This document shows positions 46,713 to 58,305 of a DNA stretch of 64,000 nucleotides, in pieces (the stretch's first letter is position 1; each line of letters opens with the position of its first letter). A program made the translations under genes and the position numbers. The notes beneath the pieces were generated by a model. It was given only the letters and a program-made list of their open reading frames with translations. It was not told where the DNA came from and made no database searches. The DNA comes from Lepiota brunneoincarnata (Eukaryota > Basidiomycota > Agaricomycetes > Agaricales > Agaricaceae): positions 1 to 64,000 of the forward strand of contig JAEBUN010000055.1 in the NCBI GenBank assembly GCA_023014365.1. The letters run 5' to 3'.

Positions 46713-48577
46713 TGTTGCGCCACAAAATCATTTCATTTGTGAAATCACTAGCGAATAAAGTAACTAACTCTCCGTTACTGAATAATATCAGTATATGGCC
46801 ATGGTCAGACACTGGGTGTGAGAGATTTAGAATACTATCTAAAATATGTGAAGGCAGACATCTCAGAAACAGAACCAGAACACCCAGACAAGTAAAAGTG
46901 ATGTTGACTAACTTATGAGTGACAAGGCTATGGAAGAATGACTCTGGTATGAATGTACCTGAGCATTGTATCCGATACCGTGTTAACTAAGATATTAGTT
47001 AAGATACTCATGACTGCACAAAAAGACCCATTTCTTTGCCTCTGCCCTAGAAAGTGGACGAGTCGCAACACCTATGTCATCCAGAGGGTACCTAGTCATA
47101 ATAACAGGTCCGGGAGTGAATCTTGACAAAAGAATGTAGGGATTAGCTGAATGCCCTGACAAGAATGTCCCCTTGAAATGGTTCTGATGATATTGAAACC
47201 TAAGGGATTGAATGGGGGTATCCCAGAAGGTACTCAGGGAAGGATGCCCCCTCATAGAAACAAAAAGAGATCAGAAATGATGAACTAGAACATGAAGATT
47301 GATAAGAATAGAATAAGCTAATTAATTCTAGTGTTAGTCTACTACCTGAAGACTATGGAAGTGGACTTTAGAACATTAGGGTTGAAAAGCTCAGGTGTGG
47401 AGAGTCCGAGAATAAAATAAAAACCAATAGATAAACGTTAGCAAGGAAACTCGCTAACCCGGCTGGCTGTGATATAAATAGCCAGGCACCCAGGGAGCAA
47501 GTCCCTGAGAGCAAATTGATGTCGCTGATATCGGAACTCCTAGAATGATGCTCCTAAATGATGAGGAGACAATAAAATGATGAAGCTGAAGGCTTGTTTC
47601 AGGTATACCCATAAGTTAATTGTATATTTTTATAAAAACTTGTCTGTAAATTACATGGAAGGCAAGAAACCACTTGCCTATTTCCCCCCTGATTGTATGG
47701 TCAATTAGGATAGGAATATAAAGTAATTTTACGCGATTTTCTTTGGTCATAAGACCACCAGAGACTTAAAGAGTTATACTCTTTAAAAACCAGACCCTTT
47801 GAAACAATTGAGATATTGACAGACCCTTCTGCTTGACTCAAGAACTGAATACGAGTTGCTACACCTCTTCTGTTCTTAAGTAGAAAGTTCACTAACTTCT
47901 GTTTCTTTGGGTTCCTCTTAGAGGCCTTGCCTCAGAAGTATACCATTGAATTGTAGAGCTGTTTAATTGAGAAGCAAACATAGTAGGCTAGGGCCTGTTG
48001 AAAACGCTGTCCACTAGGTCTATCTAGTTTAAAGATACTTACAGCAGGAGCTCACTAGAAGCCTATCTCACTGAGTAGTATAAAAGTTTTATTGCCTTGT
48101 TCAGAAGCTGTAGTGCACTAGGGCCTGTTAGATAATGCTGTCTGCTAGGCCTACTAGCTTAAAGACACTTACTGTAGGAGCTTGTCAAAAGCCTGTCTCG
48201 CTGGGTAGTGTAAATTTACAGTATTGTCAAGAGAAAAGGACGTAGTACACTAGGGCCCATTAGAACACGCTGTCTGCTAGGTCTACAGAGGTTCACTGAT
48301 TGCGAAAGCTTGTGTTTTGCCTGACTTATTGAATCGTGAAGATATTAGTTAACATATTATATAGTAACGACCGTCAAAGTTCCCATTGTATTCAGATAGA
48401 ACAACTGTCTGTCTAGTTGGAGACTAAGAGAATAACATACCAAAACCCTAAAAACACTAGAATCGAATATATTTCTGGAGATCTGTGACAACCTCTCCCC
48501 CACAAACTTATAAAGTCAGAATTAGCAAACCTGTTAACGAACTTTGTTTTCAATCTCGTAAAGTAATCCGCATTTCA
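46713..48577. repeat. Repeat R3 copy 2, uninterrupted
   Basis: Starts TGTTGCGCCACAAAATC and ends AATCCGCATTTCA, collinear with the three pieces of copy 1. It keeps single versions of both insertion sites (near 47250 and 47630). Tandem units of about 100-130 bp lie at about 47985-48320. No coding capacity is evident; a long solo LTR or a non-autonomous DNA element would both fit. Confidence 0.85.
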
Positions 48578-48902
48578 ACTGGACACCTAAACACCACCAA
48601 CTTTGTACAAAAAGAATTGCACCTTGGGAATTGACCCAAATCCTTATCCCTCTGTAGATTGTACTCCTTTTAGCCTTATAAACAAAATGTCCAGACCAAT
48701 TTTTGTTTGGGTTAAAATTGATGGAGTTATTCTTTCAAGGCCTCCTGGGATTGGCCAAGTCATGTGGATGCACTCCCAAAGTGGAAATGGTTGCTATATT
48801 GGGCAAGTTATGTAATGATCTGATCTAATCTAATAACTTGGCTACTGAATCTGGGATACGGCGATGTGACAAATATCTTTTCAAGCTATAGGCCTGTACA
48901 TG

Positions 48903-50907
48903 AAACTGTGCATCATGAGCAGATAATCCATCCCGATAGGCATCTAACCATCAAAACATCCAGTTCTGGCACTTCCAAATCAGAAATACATCAACTGAAG
49001 CAAGTGCAAGAGGCATATTCTTCTGTAATGTTGAAAAGGTGTAATCACAGTTTCCACAAAGCCACCTCTTGACACAACCCCAGAAGTACTCAATAATATT
49101 GAGTTCACAATGGAATTTTGGAAGGATGATGCAGATATGTCCTGCTGCTTTGATGACCTCCTGCACCAAGGACTCCTGAGCTTTGAAATCAGGTTGCAGC
49201 TTGAGAATGCGCTTTGCACAGCATTCTGCTGTGCCATTGAGACATTTCCCACACCATGCCTTTAGTGCATCCTTCCAAAGACCACATTCCATCAAGATCT
49301 GCCTCATACCCTTTGGCTGATTAGGAAATGTTGGATGATTATGAGGGAATTGCATTTGCTGAATGACCTTGGCACTATCAAGCAGGAACCACCCATCATG
49401 CATTCGGGCCTGCTTGCCACCGGGCCGGAGATTCAATTGGCTAACCATCAAAGCATTTTCTGCATAAGCACAGTGTCCTTGGGAGTTGTCAACCATAATT
49501 AAAGCTTGATATCCTGGTCCATGAAGCCTCTCGAATGTTGGAATTATTTTTTCACAAAGCTGGTTATCAAAATAAGATCATTTTCATCACAGAAATGATT
49601 ATAATATGCACCTGTTTGACAAATAGCTCTCCATTCCAATATCCATCATAGTTTTTGCCATATTCAAGCAATTGGCTGGCATCCTTCAACCACCCATGTG
49701 TTACACAGATCACATCTGCCTGGTGTATACCTCACCCAGCACCTTTCTTCTTCAGTGGCTGTTCCCCATCAAGAACCCAGGCCTTCACCATCCCATCATT
49801 AGCTTGAGCTGTCATCTCATCCTGTGCAACAAGCACCAGCCAACGTTCAACATAATTATCAGGCACCTTTGTGATTTCCTCTTCTGGATTATCTGGCTGA
49901 TATTCCACCAGCCAACATCAAAGTGCATCCATCTGGGGTATAAAAATATTTTGTCGCATTGCAACAACATCGGGGCATTCATGACCATCAAAATACAAAG
50001 CTTTCTTGTATTCAGAATAGCGAAAACCTTTGTAGTGAAGAAACTGGCGAGCAGTGCAGAGTGATATTGTTTGGGACACTTTTTGTTGAATGTGTGGGAA
50101 CAACTCGAGTTCAAGGTGTTTCTGGAGTCCTGCTGGGATCTCGTGCTCCAAAATGTCTTGCAGATACTTCTTTGCTGTAGCTGGTATCATTGTTTTCTGT
50201 GAAAACTCAGCTAGTTTTTTTGGATCCATTGACCATTTATTTGATCGAACATATGACCAAAGTTCAGCACATATGATAGGATCTTCAAGGAGGGAAAATG
50301 ATTTGACATGACAACCATGTGATAACACAGGCAGGGTACGTGCAGTAACCCACTCATGGACCCATTGTCTGGTCAGCTGAGCACCCCATGATTGAGAGAA
50401 TCCCTGTGCCTCCGCAGCTCTCTCTGATGCATCAATCCCCCTCCAATTGTTCTTCACAACCATGAACAAATAGCTCTGGATGGCACGTGCACAATGTGCT
50501 TGCAACCCTTGGCCTCCACCATCAAAATTGGTCCACTTTGATGCAATTAGCCTTTCAATGTCAGCAAGAGCTTTCTGGAGGGAGAGCTGGCATTCCTCTT
50601 GTGCTTTTTAACAGGATTTACAGTTTGGAATTTCAAGGCGACGTTGTTTAAGTGGTGGAGGTGCTGAAATATGATGTTTTGGGTTAGGTGGGTAAATTTC
50701 AGTGCCCTGGTGCATTCCAAGGCCCATTTCCTCATCCTCAGGTTGAGACTGATTGTCAAAAATGTCTGACAGGTAGCCTGTGAACACAGTGTTCACGGTC
50801 ACTCCAAAAGTTGCAGCAGTGGCTGTGATAGCTGCCATATCCAGGCCTGGGGTTACAGGTACACTTGCTTCTTGAATCCTGGCCTTGGAAGCAAGAAAGC
50901 CATGCAT
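48903..50907 (-). pseudogene. DDE superfamily endonuclease (transposase-like), degraded
   Basis: From the minus strand: an N-terminal region (50907-50608), then WGAQLTRQWVHEWV and YFDGHECPDVVAMRQN (50505-49918). A stop-rich stretch follows where the first catalytic Asp should be. Then come MVDNSQGHCAYAENALMVS (Asp), RPGGKQARMHDGWF, AECCAKRILKLQPDF and LPKFHCELNIIEYFWGCVKR (Glu). I recall this order from a multi-copy basidiomycete endonuclease family related to Tc1/IS630 enzymes. An acidic and lysine-rich leader may extend to about 51300. No terminal repeats were identified. Confidence 0.75.
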
Positions 50908-51541
50908 TATTTGAGCTCTGTGGCTTTTTGGTGTGAGTACATATTATTTCATATTGACAAGCCCAAGTTGCTTACCTTTCCTGAAGCTTTGTATCCATGG
51001 CTGCCTTATCTTGTGATTTTTTCTCCTTTCGACGCTGGGTCCGGCTTGATTTTCCTGTGTATCCTGTTGGAATAGATTTTTTGGCTTTCTTCCACTCTTG
51101 GTGAGTTCAATGTTGCATTATTGTCTTGAAGGCTGATTCTGGTTTGACCTGCCTCAACAGCTCAAACTTGTGCTCAATAACCCTCGCAAGTTGCTCAATC
51201 TCCTCTTCATCTTCAGTTACAACCTCTTCATCTATATCCCCATCTAAGTCCTCTGATGATATGTCCTCCTAACGTGCATCACTCTCCACCATGTTTTTGA
51301 TCCCACCAGCCCAGCATGTCTCTTCACAGTCTGACACAATCCCAGTTGCATCTTCCAGGATCTCGATTTCGGAGTCAGATACATGTGACATTGCCAAGTG
51401 CCTGAAACTTCATGCATGTGCAGCTGAATGCAGTCGCAGGTTTCTCTTCTGGCCCATTGGGTTCAGGATGGTACATGACAACACACTAGACATTTTGAGT
51501 GACTGGGCACTGAATTTTTTGTGCTGAATCCAATGAGATGC

Positions 51542-51583
51542 ATTTTTATTTTTATTTTTATTTAATTTAATTTAATTTAATTT
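51542..51583 (-). repeat. A-rich 3' tail of the LINE
   Basis: On the minus strand this is repeated AAATT then AAAAAT units, placed right after the last coding codons. It fits target-primed integration. Confidence 0.75.
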
Positions 51584-52230
51584 TCTTGGGCACGATAGCC
51601 ACTGTACAAAAGTAGCAGCATCTAGGTGTCCCATTCCATATGGGTAATTTTATTCTTGAATCTATCTTTGGTAGTAGTTTGTTGAGTATTGTCCTTGCTA
51701 TGTTTATGCATCTTGTATTTGTATTACATATGTTGTCTCCATTTTCATTTATGAAGTCTAGTGTTTCTCCCATAGTCATTATTTTGTGATGTTCTCTTAG
51801 GCATTTTGTGGTTTTTTGGTTCTATGAGTAGCTATTTATTGTTCCTATGTTGTGCCATATCAGTAAGTTTCTTTTTGTTTTTATTTCTATTTGTATTGTA
51901 TCATATCCAATGTTGTATTTTCTTCCTAGTTTTAGCATAGATTTGATGAATTTTGGTATCTTTGCATCTTTTGCTTCTGATTCATTCCAGATTTGTAGTA
52001 TCCAGTTCACTTTGCTTGATTGATCAATTTGGGGGGTTTTTTGAATTGACTTATAGATTGTTTGGTCTACAACCCATGCCCAGTTAAGTCTTTCTTCTTT
52101 TGGTGCTATATATTTTTTGAGCCATATTATTTCGATTGCTTCTATTCTGGCTTGTATGTCTGGCATTCCTAGTCCTCTTTTTGATCTTGGTTGTGTTATT
52201 TCTTCCCAATTCATGAGTACTTTACAATGG

Positions 52231-54422
52231 CCCACAAATTCTGTTAGACTTCTGATAAACTCCTGATAGACTCCCTGTTGGATTCTGATAGAGTTCTAGT
52301 AGAGTTCTGAGACTCCTGATAGACTCCTGGTACTCCTGATAGACTCCTGGTACTCCTAATGGACTCATGATAACTCCTGTTCCAGTTCTGTTCAAGTCTT
52401 GATAGAGTTCTGCTAGAGTTCTGATTAGATTTTAAGTTCTGTATACAGAAGTCTATTAGGAGTCTATCAAGACTCTTATTTGGCTCTATTTAGAGCCTTA
52501 CTATATTCTATCAGGAGTCTATAAGGACTCTATCAGGACTCTATCAAGACTCTTATTTGGCTTATTTAAAGCCTTACTATATTCAATCAAGAGTCTATCA
52601 AGGAGTCTATCAGGAGTTTATTAGGACTCTGCTAGGAGGACTCTATCAAGACTCTTACTTGGCTCTATTTATAGTTTTACTATATCCAATCACAAGTCTA
52701 TCAGGAGTCTATCAGGACTAAGTTGACTCTGACTATATTTAATGACTTTACAAAGACACACTATTAAGAATTTAAAAAAACCCTATTGGAACTCTATCAA
52801 GACTCAATAATGGCTTTACTAGGAGTCTGTCAGGACTCTATCAGGAGTATAAAAAGACTCTAAATGTAACACAGCAAAGACACCCTAGAAATAATGAAAG
52901 TCATATTATAAGTATATAATCCCATCACAAAAAAATACAACTCAAGTAAGGAAACAGGAACTGCATTGAGGGGGATGTAGTAAAGGCTACACCCCCCTGA
53001 CCTGCTGTTGCTATACCTCCTGGCTGAATGTTTGAGAAATAAAATAAAAACAACTTACAAAGCAAGAGATGCAATGATACCTCCTGCATAAGGGTCAGGA
53101 AAAAGTAGCAGAGATGGCCAACTGGCAATGTGGCCAATGTGGTAGCAGAGATGCAAGGTGGGGACATCAGTGGAGCTCGTGACATGTCGGGGAGCTGGGT
53201 GATATGTCAGGGGGATTGGTGATGCATCCGAGGGGGTAGTGATGCATCTGAGGGGGTAGGGATGCATTGGTGGGGTTTGATGATGTGTTAGGAGCTGGGT
53301 GATGCATCAGGGGGGGGGGGGATTGGTGACATGTCTGGGGGGTTGGTGATGTGTCCAGGGGTTGGTGATGCATCTGAGGGGGTAAGGACACATTGGTAGG
53401 GCTCGATTGATGTGTTAGGGGGTCAGATGACATGTTGGGGGGCTGGGGGGGCACATTGGGAGGGGTTGGTGATGTGCTGGGGGCCAGGTGACATTAGAGG
53501 GGTGGGGGATGTGTTGGTGGGCCTCATTGATGCATTAGGAGGGTGGGCAACATATCTCAGGGGGTGGGGGACATGCTGGAAGGCTGAGTGACATGCAGGG
53601 AAGGATGGGCAATGTGTTGGAGGGTTGGTTGACGTGATGGAGGGCTTGGTGATGGGCTGGAGAGGCTGCAGAACGTGTTGGCATGCTAGGTGAGGCATTA
53701 GGGGGCTAGGGAACACATCAGGGAGCTCATTGACGTACCAGAGGAGTTTGGTGATGTGTTAGATGGGGTCTGGGATGTGTTGGAGGGGTTGATGACATGT
53801 TAGAGGGGGTCAGCAACATGTTAGAGGGGGCTGGCTATGCGTTGGAGGGGTCAGTGATGGGGGCAAACATCTCAGCAATGCATTGGAGGGGTCAGGTAGG
53901 GTGTTGGAGGGACTAGGCAACATGCTGGCCAGGGGCAGGGGACATCATGACAGGTAGGGGATATGTTGGTGGGTGGGATGTGATGGTGGAGGACATGTTA
54001 GAGGGGTCGTGTAAGTGGCAGGGTAGTGGTAGTTTCATGACAGCAGCAGTGGTGATGAGGGTCATGTGGGGATAACTCAGCAGCCATGTGACCAATGCTG
54101 GAGTTGTTGTACATAGCAATTATATCTACTCAACCAAACAAGACCTTGTTATTACTTGTTTATATGTATATGGGAGGTCCTATGTCTAAACCCCCTTCTT
54201 GCCTGCTTAATTTTTTATATATATAAGAGAGAGTCAGGTGCAGTTTGAGGTCAAGTTCTGATAGACTCCATCAGAAGTCTATCAGAACTCAATCAGGACT
54301 GGAACAGGACTTGTCAAAACTCATGTTTCCTTGAGAAAAGTCCTGTTTGAGTCTTGATAGAGTTCTGATAGACTTCTGTTTCAGTCCCAGGAGTCCTGTT
54401 AGACTCCTTCAGGATTTGTGGG
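52231..54422. mobile_element. 2.19-kb non-autonomous element with 13-bp terminal inverted repeats
   Basis: Left end CCCACAAATTCTG and right end CAGGATTTGTGGG are inverted copies with one mismatch. Outside them the LINE reading frame continues from FTLTH to CKVLMNW. Both subterminal regions are full of GACTCCTGATAG / TCTATCAGGAGTC-type words in both orientations (52240-52860 and 54240-54410). The centre is a G-rich degenerate array. No transposase is present, and no clear target duplication was found. Confidence 0.7.
53160..54060. repeat. G-rich degenerate tandem array
   Basis: Irregular units of about 20-35 bp built on GATGYRTYRGRGGG, including a run of ten G near 53315. The minus-strand frames (His/Pro/Thr-rich) are products of the repetition, not genes. 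Confidence 0.75.
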
Positions 54423-54865
54423 TGAGTGTAAAGTCCTCCAATTCATTAATCTTTTTTTTTCCTTTCCATATGAAGTCTTTCATTTGTTTTTCCATTTTCT
54501 TTTGGATGCCTTTGGAAATTCCATTTACTGCTGCTAGGAAGACTGCTCTAGATTGGATTAGGGCTTTTAGGATGAGTTTATTTCCTTTCCTGGATAGATT
54601 GTTTCTTTTCCAGATATTCATTATTTCTTGTTATTTGTTTAATATCTGGTTCTATTAGTGATATTGGTTGTTTTTATTTCCTATCCATGCTTCTGGTGTT
54701 CTCATTGATTCTCCTTTTTTGACTATTCTAACATGGTTGGGAATTTTTAGGGGATCTGTGTTGTTGACTTTTTTTGTGTTAATTATTTATTGTCTATATT
54801 CATTTGTTCCTATTGGTAGTACTTCTGTTTTATCTAGGTTGAATCATGTGTTATTACCAGTAGCC

Positions 54866-55360
54866 TAAGTAGTGTAAGGCTGCTTCAAGTTCTCAGGGGT
54901 AAAAGACATCTATTCGGTAACTATGTGGCATGTATTTTAAAGGTTCTACATGTCTGTGTTTCTACAAAAATCAGGAATAAAAGGAGTGCTATGGTATGTA
55001 AATGAGAGACTGAGAGTGTAAACAAGCGAGTTTTCTATGTAAAAATGAGTGTGAAGGTGAAAGGAATTATGTGTAAGATAAGAATAATTAAAGAGCAAGC
55101 CGAATTACCACTATACACTATGTAGATAATTGCAACGTCCTTGCGTAGCTGAGAGGGCATCCCTACACCTCCTCCGAGCTTTCTGAAAACAACTCTCGTG
55201 AGGTGTTTTCACTCATCTTCAACACCTGCAAGGTCCTCAGGGTCAACAAACTCCGTGACATGGATATGACATGGTGAGTGAGCGTGGTAAGGGATGAGTT
55301 GAAAGGCTGCAAATTTAAGCCTTGAAACAGTGCCATTTGCTTCAGCAAGTGTGTAGGCAC
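54866..55360. other. No gene recognised
   Basis: Spacer between the LINE and the chromovirus 3' LTR. Confidence 0.4.
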
Positions 55361-55667
55361 TGTTATGCTGGTTAGGCGTCTGCAAGGCTCAATGCGATTA
55401 ACGATGAGTTAACCGTTGAGTAGTGCTAGCAAGTCTAAGGCGATGCCAAAGAGCAGGAACAAATATGATGTATAACAAGACAAAGCTAAGGATTACAAGT
55501 AATACTTAGGTCTATATATACTGCTAAGACAACTGGCTTGTGATAAAGAGAGAATCACATGCAAACGGGCGGAAATCACAAGCCAAAAGGGAACTAAATA
55601 TAAACGGGTGGTGACATGTGATAAGAAAAAATAGACAGGTGGGTGCACTAGGGAGAAAATGGTAACA
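55361..55667 (-). repeat. 3' LTR of chromovirus copy C
   Basis: 307 bp with TGTTA...TAACA termini, next to the purine tract. Where the other LTR is visible (from 63752) the two differ mainly by C/T or G/A changes. Confidence 0.92.
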
Positions 55668-55676
55668 TTACCCCCT
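55668..55676 (-). other. Purine tract of chromovirus copy C
   Basis: On the minus strand AAGGGGGTAA precedes the LTR and follows the stop codon of the third ORF. Confidence 0.75.
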
Positions 55677-55677
55677 T

Positions 55678-56882
55678 CTAATCTTCGAACTCTGTTTCGA
55701 AATCAATAGCTGGTGGGGTACAGGTGTGGGATGCAGGTTGCGGATGTAGGTAGACCTAGTCATAGCCGTAACCATCGTAGGTGTAGTTGTAGTTGTTGTA
55801 TTGGCCGTTGCCAATAATATCGTACATTCATCCAAAGGCGGTGGGATAACGTTGCACCATTCTTTTGAGTGCGGCATTGCATCAGTTCTGGTGGTAGACG
55901 GGGCATGCGCGCATGTAATGACTGGGTGCCAGGTGATTGCAGTGGTGGCAGGTGTAGAGGGGGCAGCTATGAGCCCAGTGGCCTTCCTGATGGCATTGGA
56001 AGCAGCGATTTCTTCCAACATCATATGAGTGGGTTGTCGCGGCTTGGGGTGTAGGGGCGGGGTTGGCACGATGTTGGGGTGGTCATTGGGGTAAGGGGTG
56101 GGTCTCCTGCTGCTGACGGGTTTCCATTCGGTGGGTGAATTTGTCCACTGTTTGTCTTCGAGTTTGGGGTGGTGGTGTGGAGGTGGGGGGTACGACAATA
56201 GGCGGGGCAGTAGGACTTGGAGGTTGTTCAGGTCAAACTTGTCGATGGGTGGAGTGGATAGGGATTCATTGGGACAGTCTGTCAGGTGGTGTAGGCTGAA
56301 TCGTACTAGGGATTGTGGGCACAATCCGTATACCAGTTGTGGAGCTACAATGTTCTGAGAAGATTTGGCGGAAGGTGGGGTCAGCCCACAGGCGGTTGAA
56401 CATATTTTGATTTGCCTCTTTGACTCTTTCAACGCTTTGTTCGAGTCCGCAGAGGCAGAGGAGGTTTTTGCAGAGTTGGAAGAAGCCATCACGAACTTCT
56501 GTTGATACTGCTGGCGTTGGTGTGATAAGAAGCGAAAAGACAAGGGTAGAGGCACTGTTGACTTCGTTAATATAGTCACTAACACTAGCGATGAGCGGGG
56601 GAGCAGGGACGGCGGTTGGCGTTTCAGCGATGGGTGGAATGGGACTGGGGGGAGTGGTCTGTCATGGTACATGGTGGGGTGGTGGGTATTGAGGGCGCTC
56701 TCGACAAGGAATTGGTAGAGGATGCGGTTGGAGTCGGGTTGCGCAGACAAGGACCTGGTAGTCCCATCTAATGTGGGCGGGGTAGAAATAAGAGCAGATT
56801 CAGAGGGGAGCGAACGGACGGAGGAGGGCATTGTGCTGTTAAATGGGGTGGTACAGTTTATTTTCGGTATGGGTGGCAACAA
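55678..56882 (-). pseudogene. Third ORF of chromovirus copy C, tandem zinc knuckles
   Basis: The ORF from ATG 56882 (or 56831) has the same order as in copy B: SLPSESALISTPPTLDGTTRS, then a helical block in another frame (DGFFQLCKNLLCL, ERVKEANQNMFNRLWADPTF), a proline-rich linker, CFQCHQEGHWAHSC (CX2CX4HX4C) and CHHCNHLAPSHYMRAC (CX2CX6HX4C). It ends in an acidic segment, FETEFED. At least one frameshift after ESALNT and one or two stops make it inactive. Conservation of the knuckles and the helical block in both copies supports a once-functional protein. It may be an extra nucleocapsid-like factor; this is inference. Confidence 0.72.
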
Positions 56883-57000
56883 GAACGACGTGGTTTCTTT
56901 GTGGCTTTAAGGGAATGAATGACAGGTGTGTTTTCATCATTTTGGTCGAGTCCTTTGAGTCATTTAGACTCCATCAGGAGTGCTACTGCGTCTCCTTCAT

Positions 57001-58301
57001 TGTTGAAAAGGTAGAAACTTTCATAGGTTTTAATATAGATAGTGGGCTTGTTTTCACTAAGCTTAGCCGCAATTCGATAAGCTTAAGCTAATACAAGTGG
57101 AACGAGATAGATAATGAACAGTTTCGTCTTTTAGGGTGTTCTGGGGGTGCGTTCTGACAGCGAAATTCAAGAGAATAGTGTTTTTAGAGGTTAATGAACA
57201 GCCGTTGAAGTTATCTTAGTCATACAGTGCAACAATGAAAGGACAATCCCTGTCAATTCAAAGCATGGGGTCTCTGGTCTCTGGTCTCTGGTCTCTGAAC
57301 TCTGGTCTCTGTCTCTGTCTCTGTCTCTAGCACTCTGGAACTCTAAACTCTGAACTCTGGTCTCTGTCTCTGTCTCTGGGTTGGTCGACGACCGAAGAAA
57401 TCACACTTAATGATGCACACTAAATAGCCCTCTGAAACCATTTGTGATCACAGCTCGCAGACTTGTGTGTGGAAGCGGGGGTGAGACCTCTTGCTTCTCC
57501 ATGAACAAGTGCGACCGTATTTATATTGTTTAGATACATACGAGAGATAGTAAATATGAAATAGAAAACAATAAGCTTAATTGTTACAGGCACTGTAGAA
57601 CATTTTGGAAGGTTCGGCAGCATTTCTACCTCACCCTGGGTTATGGGTTTTTCTCTGATTAACGAATGGCAATCCAGCCAGATGTGTTCTGTGCTCGTCT
57701 GCATTATTCTGCATCCACGCGAGTGTGTTAAGTTTCCGGATCAATTATGATCAGAATGTATAGCGGATGGACAATCCCTTGATCCATTGTAATTAATCTC
57801 AGTTAAGCAGTATGCCGAAGTGCTGGGACCCACAAAGCACTTGTTAATTAGGAGTCTTTGATATTTCTAGGGTTTTGGGCATCGGGTATTGCCTCCCAAA
57901 CATTGGATGTTCCATTCCGTGGTCCGGTCATCATTATTGAACTTGCTATAGACGTAATACGCCTGCGACAGCCACTAGGTACATTCTTTTATGTTCAAAC
58001 ACATTCGGGTTCATCAGAAAACTGCTCATAAGGTCCCTTGATGTGACCGGGGTATACTTGATAGGCTATGTAGAGTCCTGAATTCCTCTGGAGAGCATTC
58101 TGATAGCTTGGTTCACTAAGCTTAGTGATAATGAACTGGTTTGAACACGTCCAAGGCTCAAGTATCCTCAATTCGGTCGAACTGGCTACTACGGGATATA
58201 GTACCAATCCTTTATAGAGTTCTTTAATGATATAGCCAATGATTCTATGTAGAGAATCGTTCCGGAGTACGGAATTCATGTATAGGCGTGAAATCGGTGT
58301 A
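57001..58301 (-). repeat. Dispersed repeat R1, copy C, inside chromovirus pol
   Basis: TCAT stands on both sides (56997-57000 and 58302-58305). Copy B of the chromovirus shows the uninterrupted version at about 33770. This defines R1 as about 1301 bp here, and it carries the same CTCTGT array (57268-57380). Confidence 0.85.
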
Positions 58302-58305
58302 TCAT

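Larger units (their letters stand above)
51542..54865 (-). mobile_element. LINE (non-LTR retrotransposon), 5'-truncated, split by an insertion
   Basis: Minus-strand pieces 54865-54423 and 52230-51567 read on from each other. The first has NLDKTEVLPIG, KIPNHVRIVKKGE and LSRKGNKLILKALIQS...MKDFIWKGKK. The second has LMNWEEITQPRSKRGLGMPDIQARIEAIEIIWLKK (broken here by an insertion-neutral change) and later INENGDNICNTNTRC. These are typical of the region after the RT fingers and palm in fungal LINEs. The 3' end is an A-rich (TAAAT/AAATAAA) tail at 51542-51583. Confidence 0.75.

Noticed and set aside
53167..54119. His/Pro/Thr-rich minus-strand frames
   Set aside because: They are low-complexity products of the G-rich tandem array.
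55668..56882. The full 404-residue minus frame as the true third ORF
   Set aside because: Only its start is in the coding frame. The knuckles and helical block conserved with copy B lie in other frames, so most of this open frame is a frameshifted reading.
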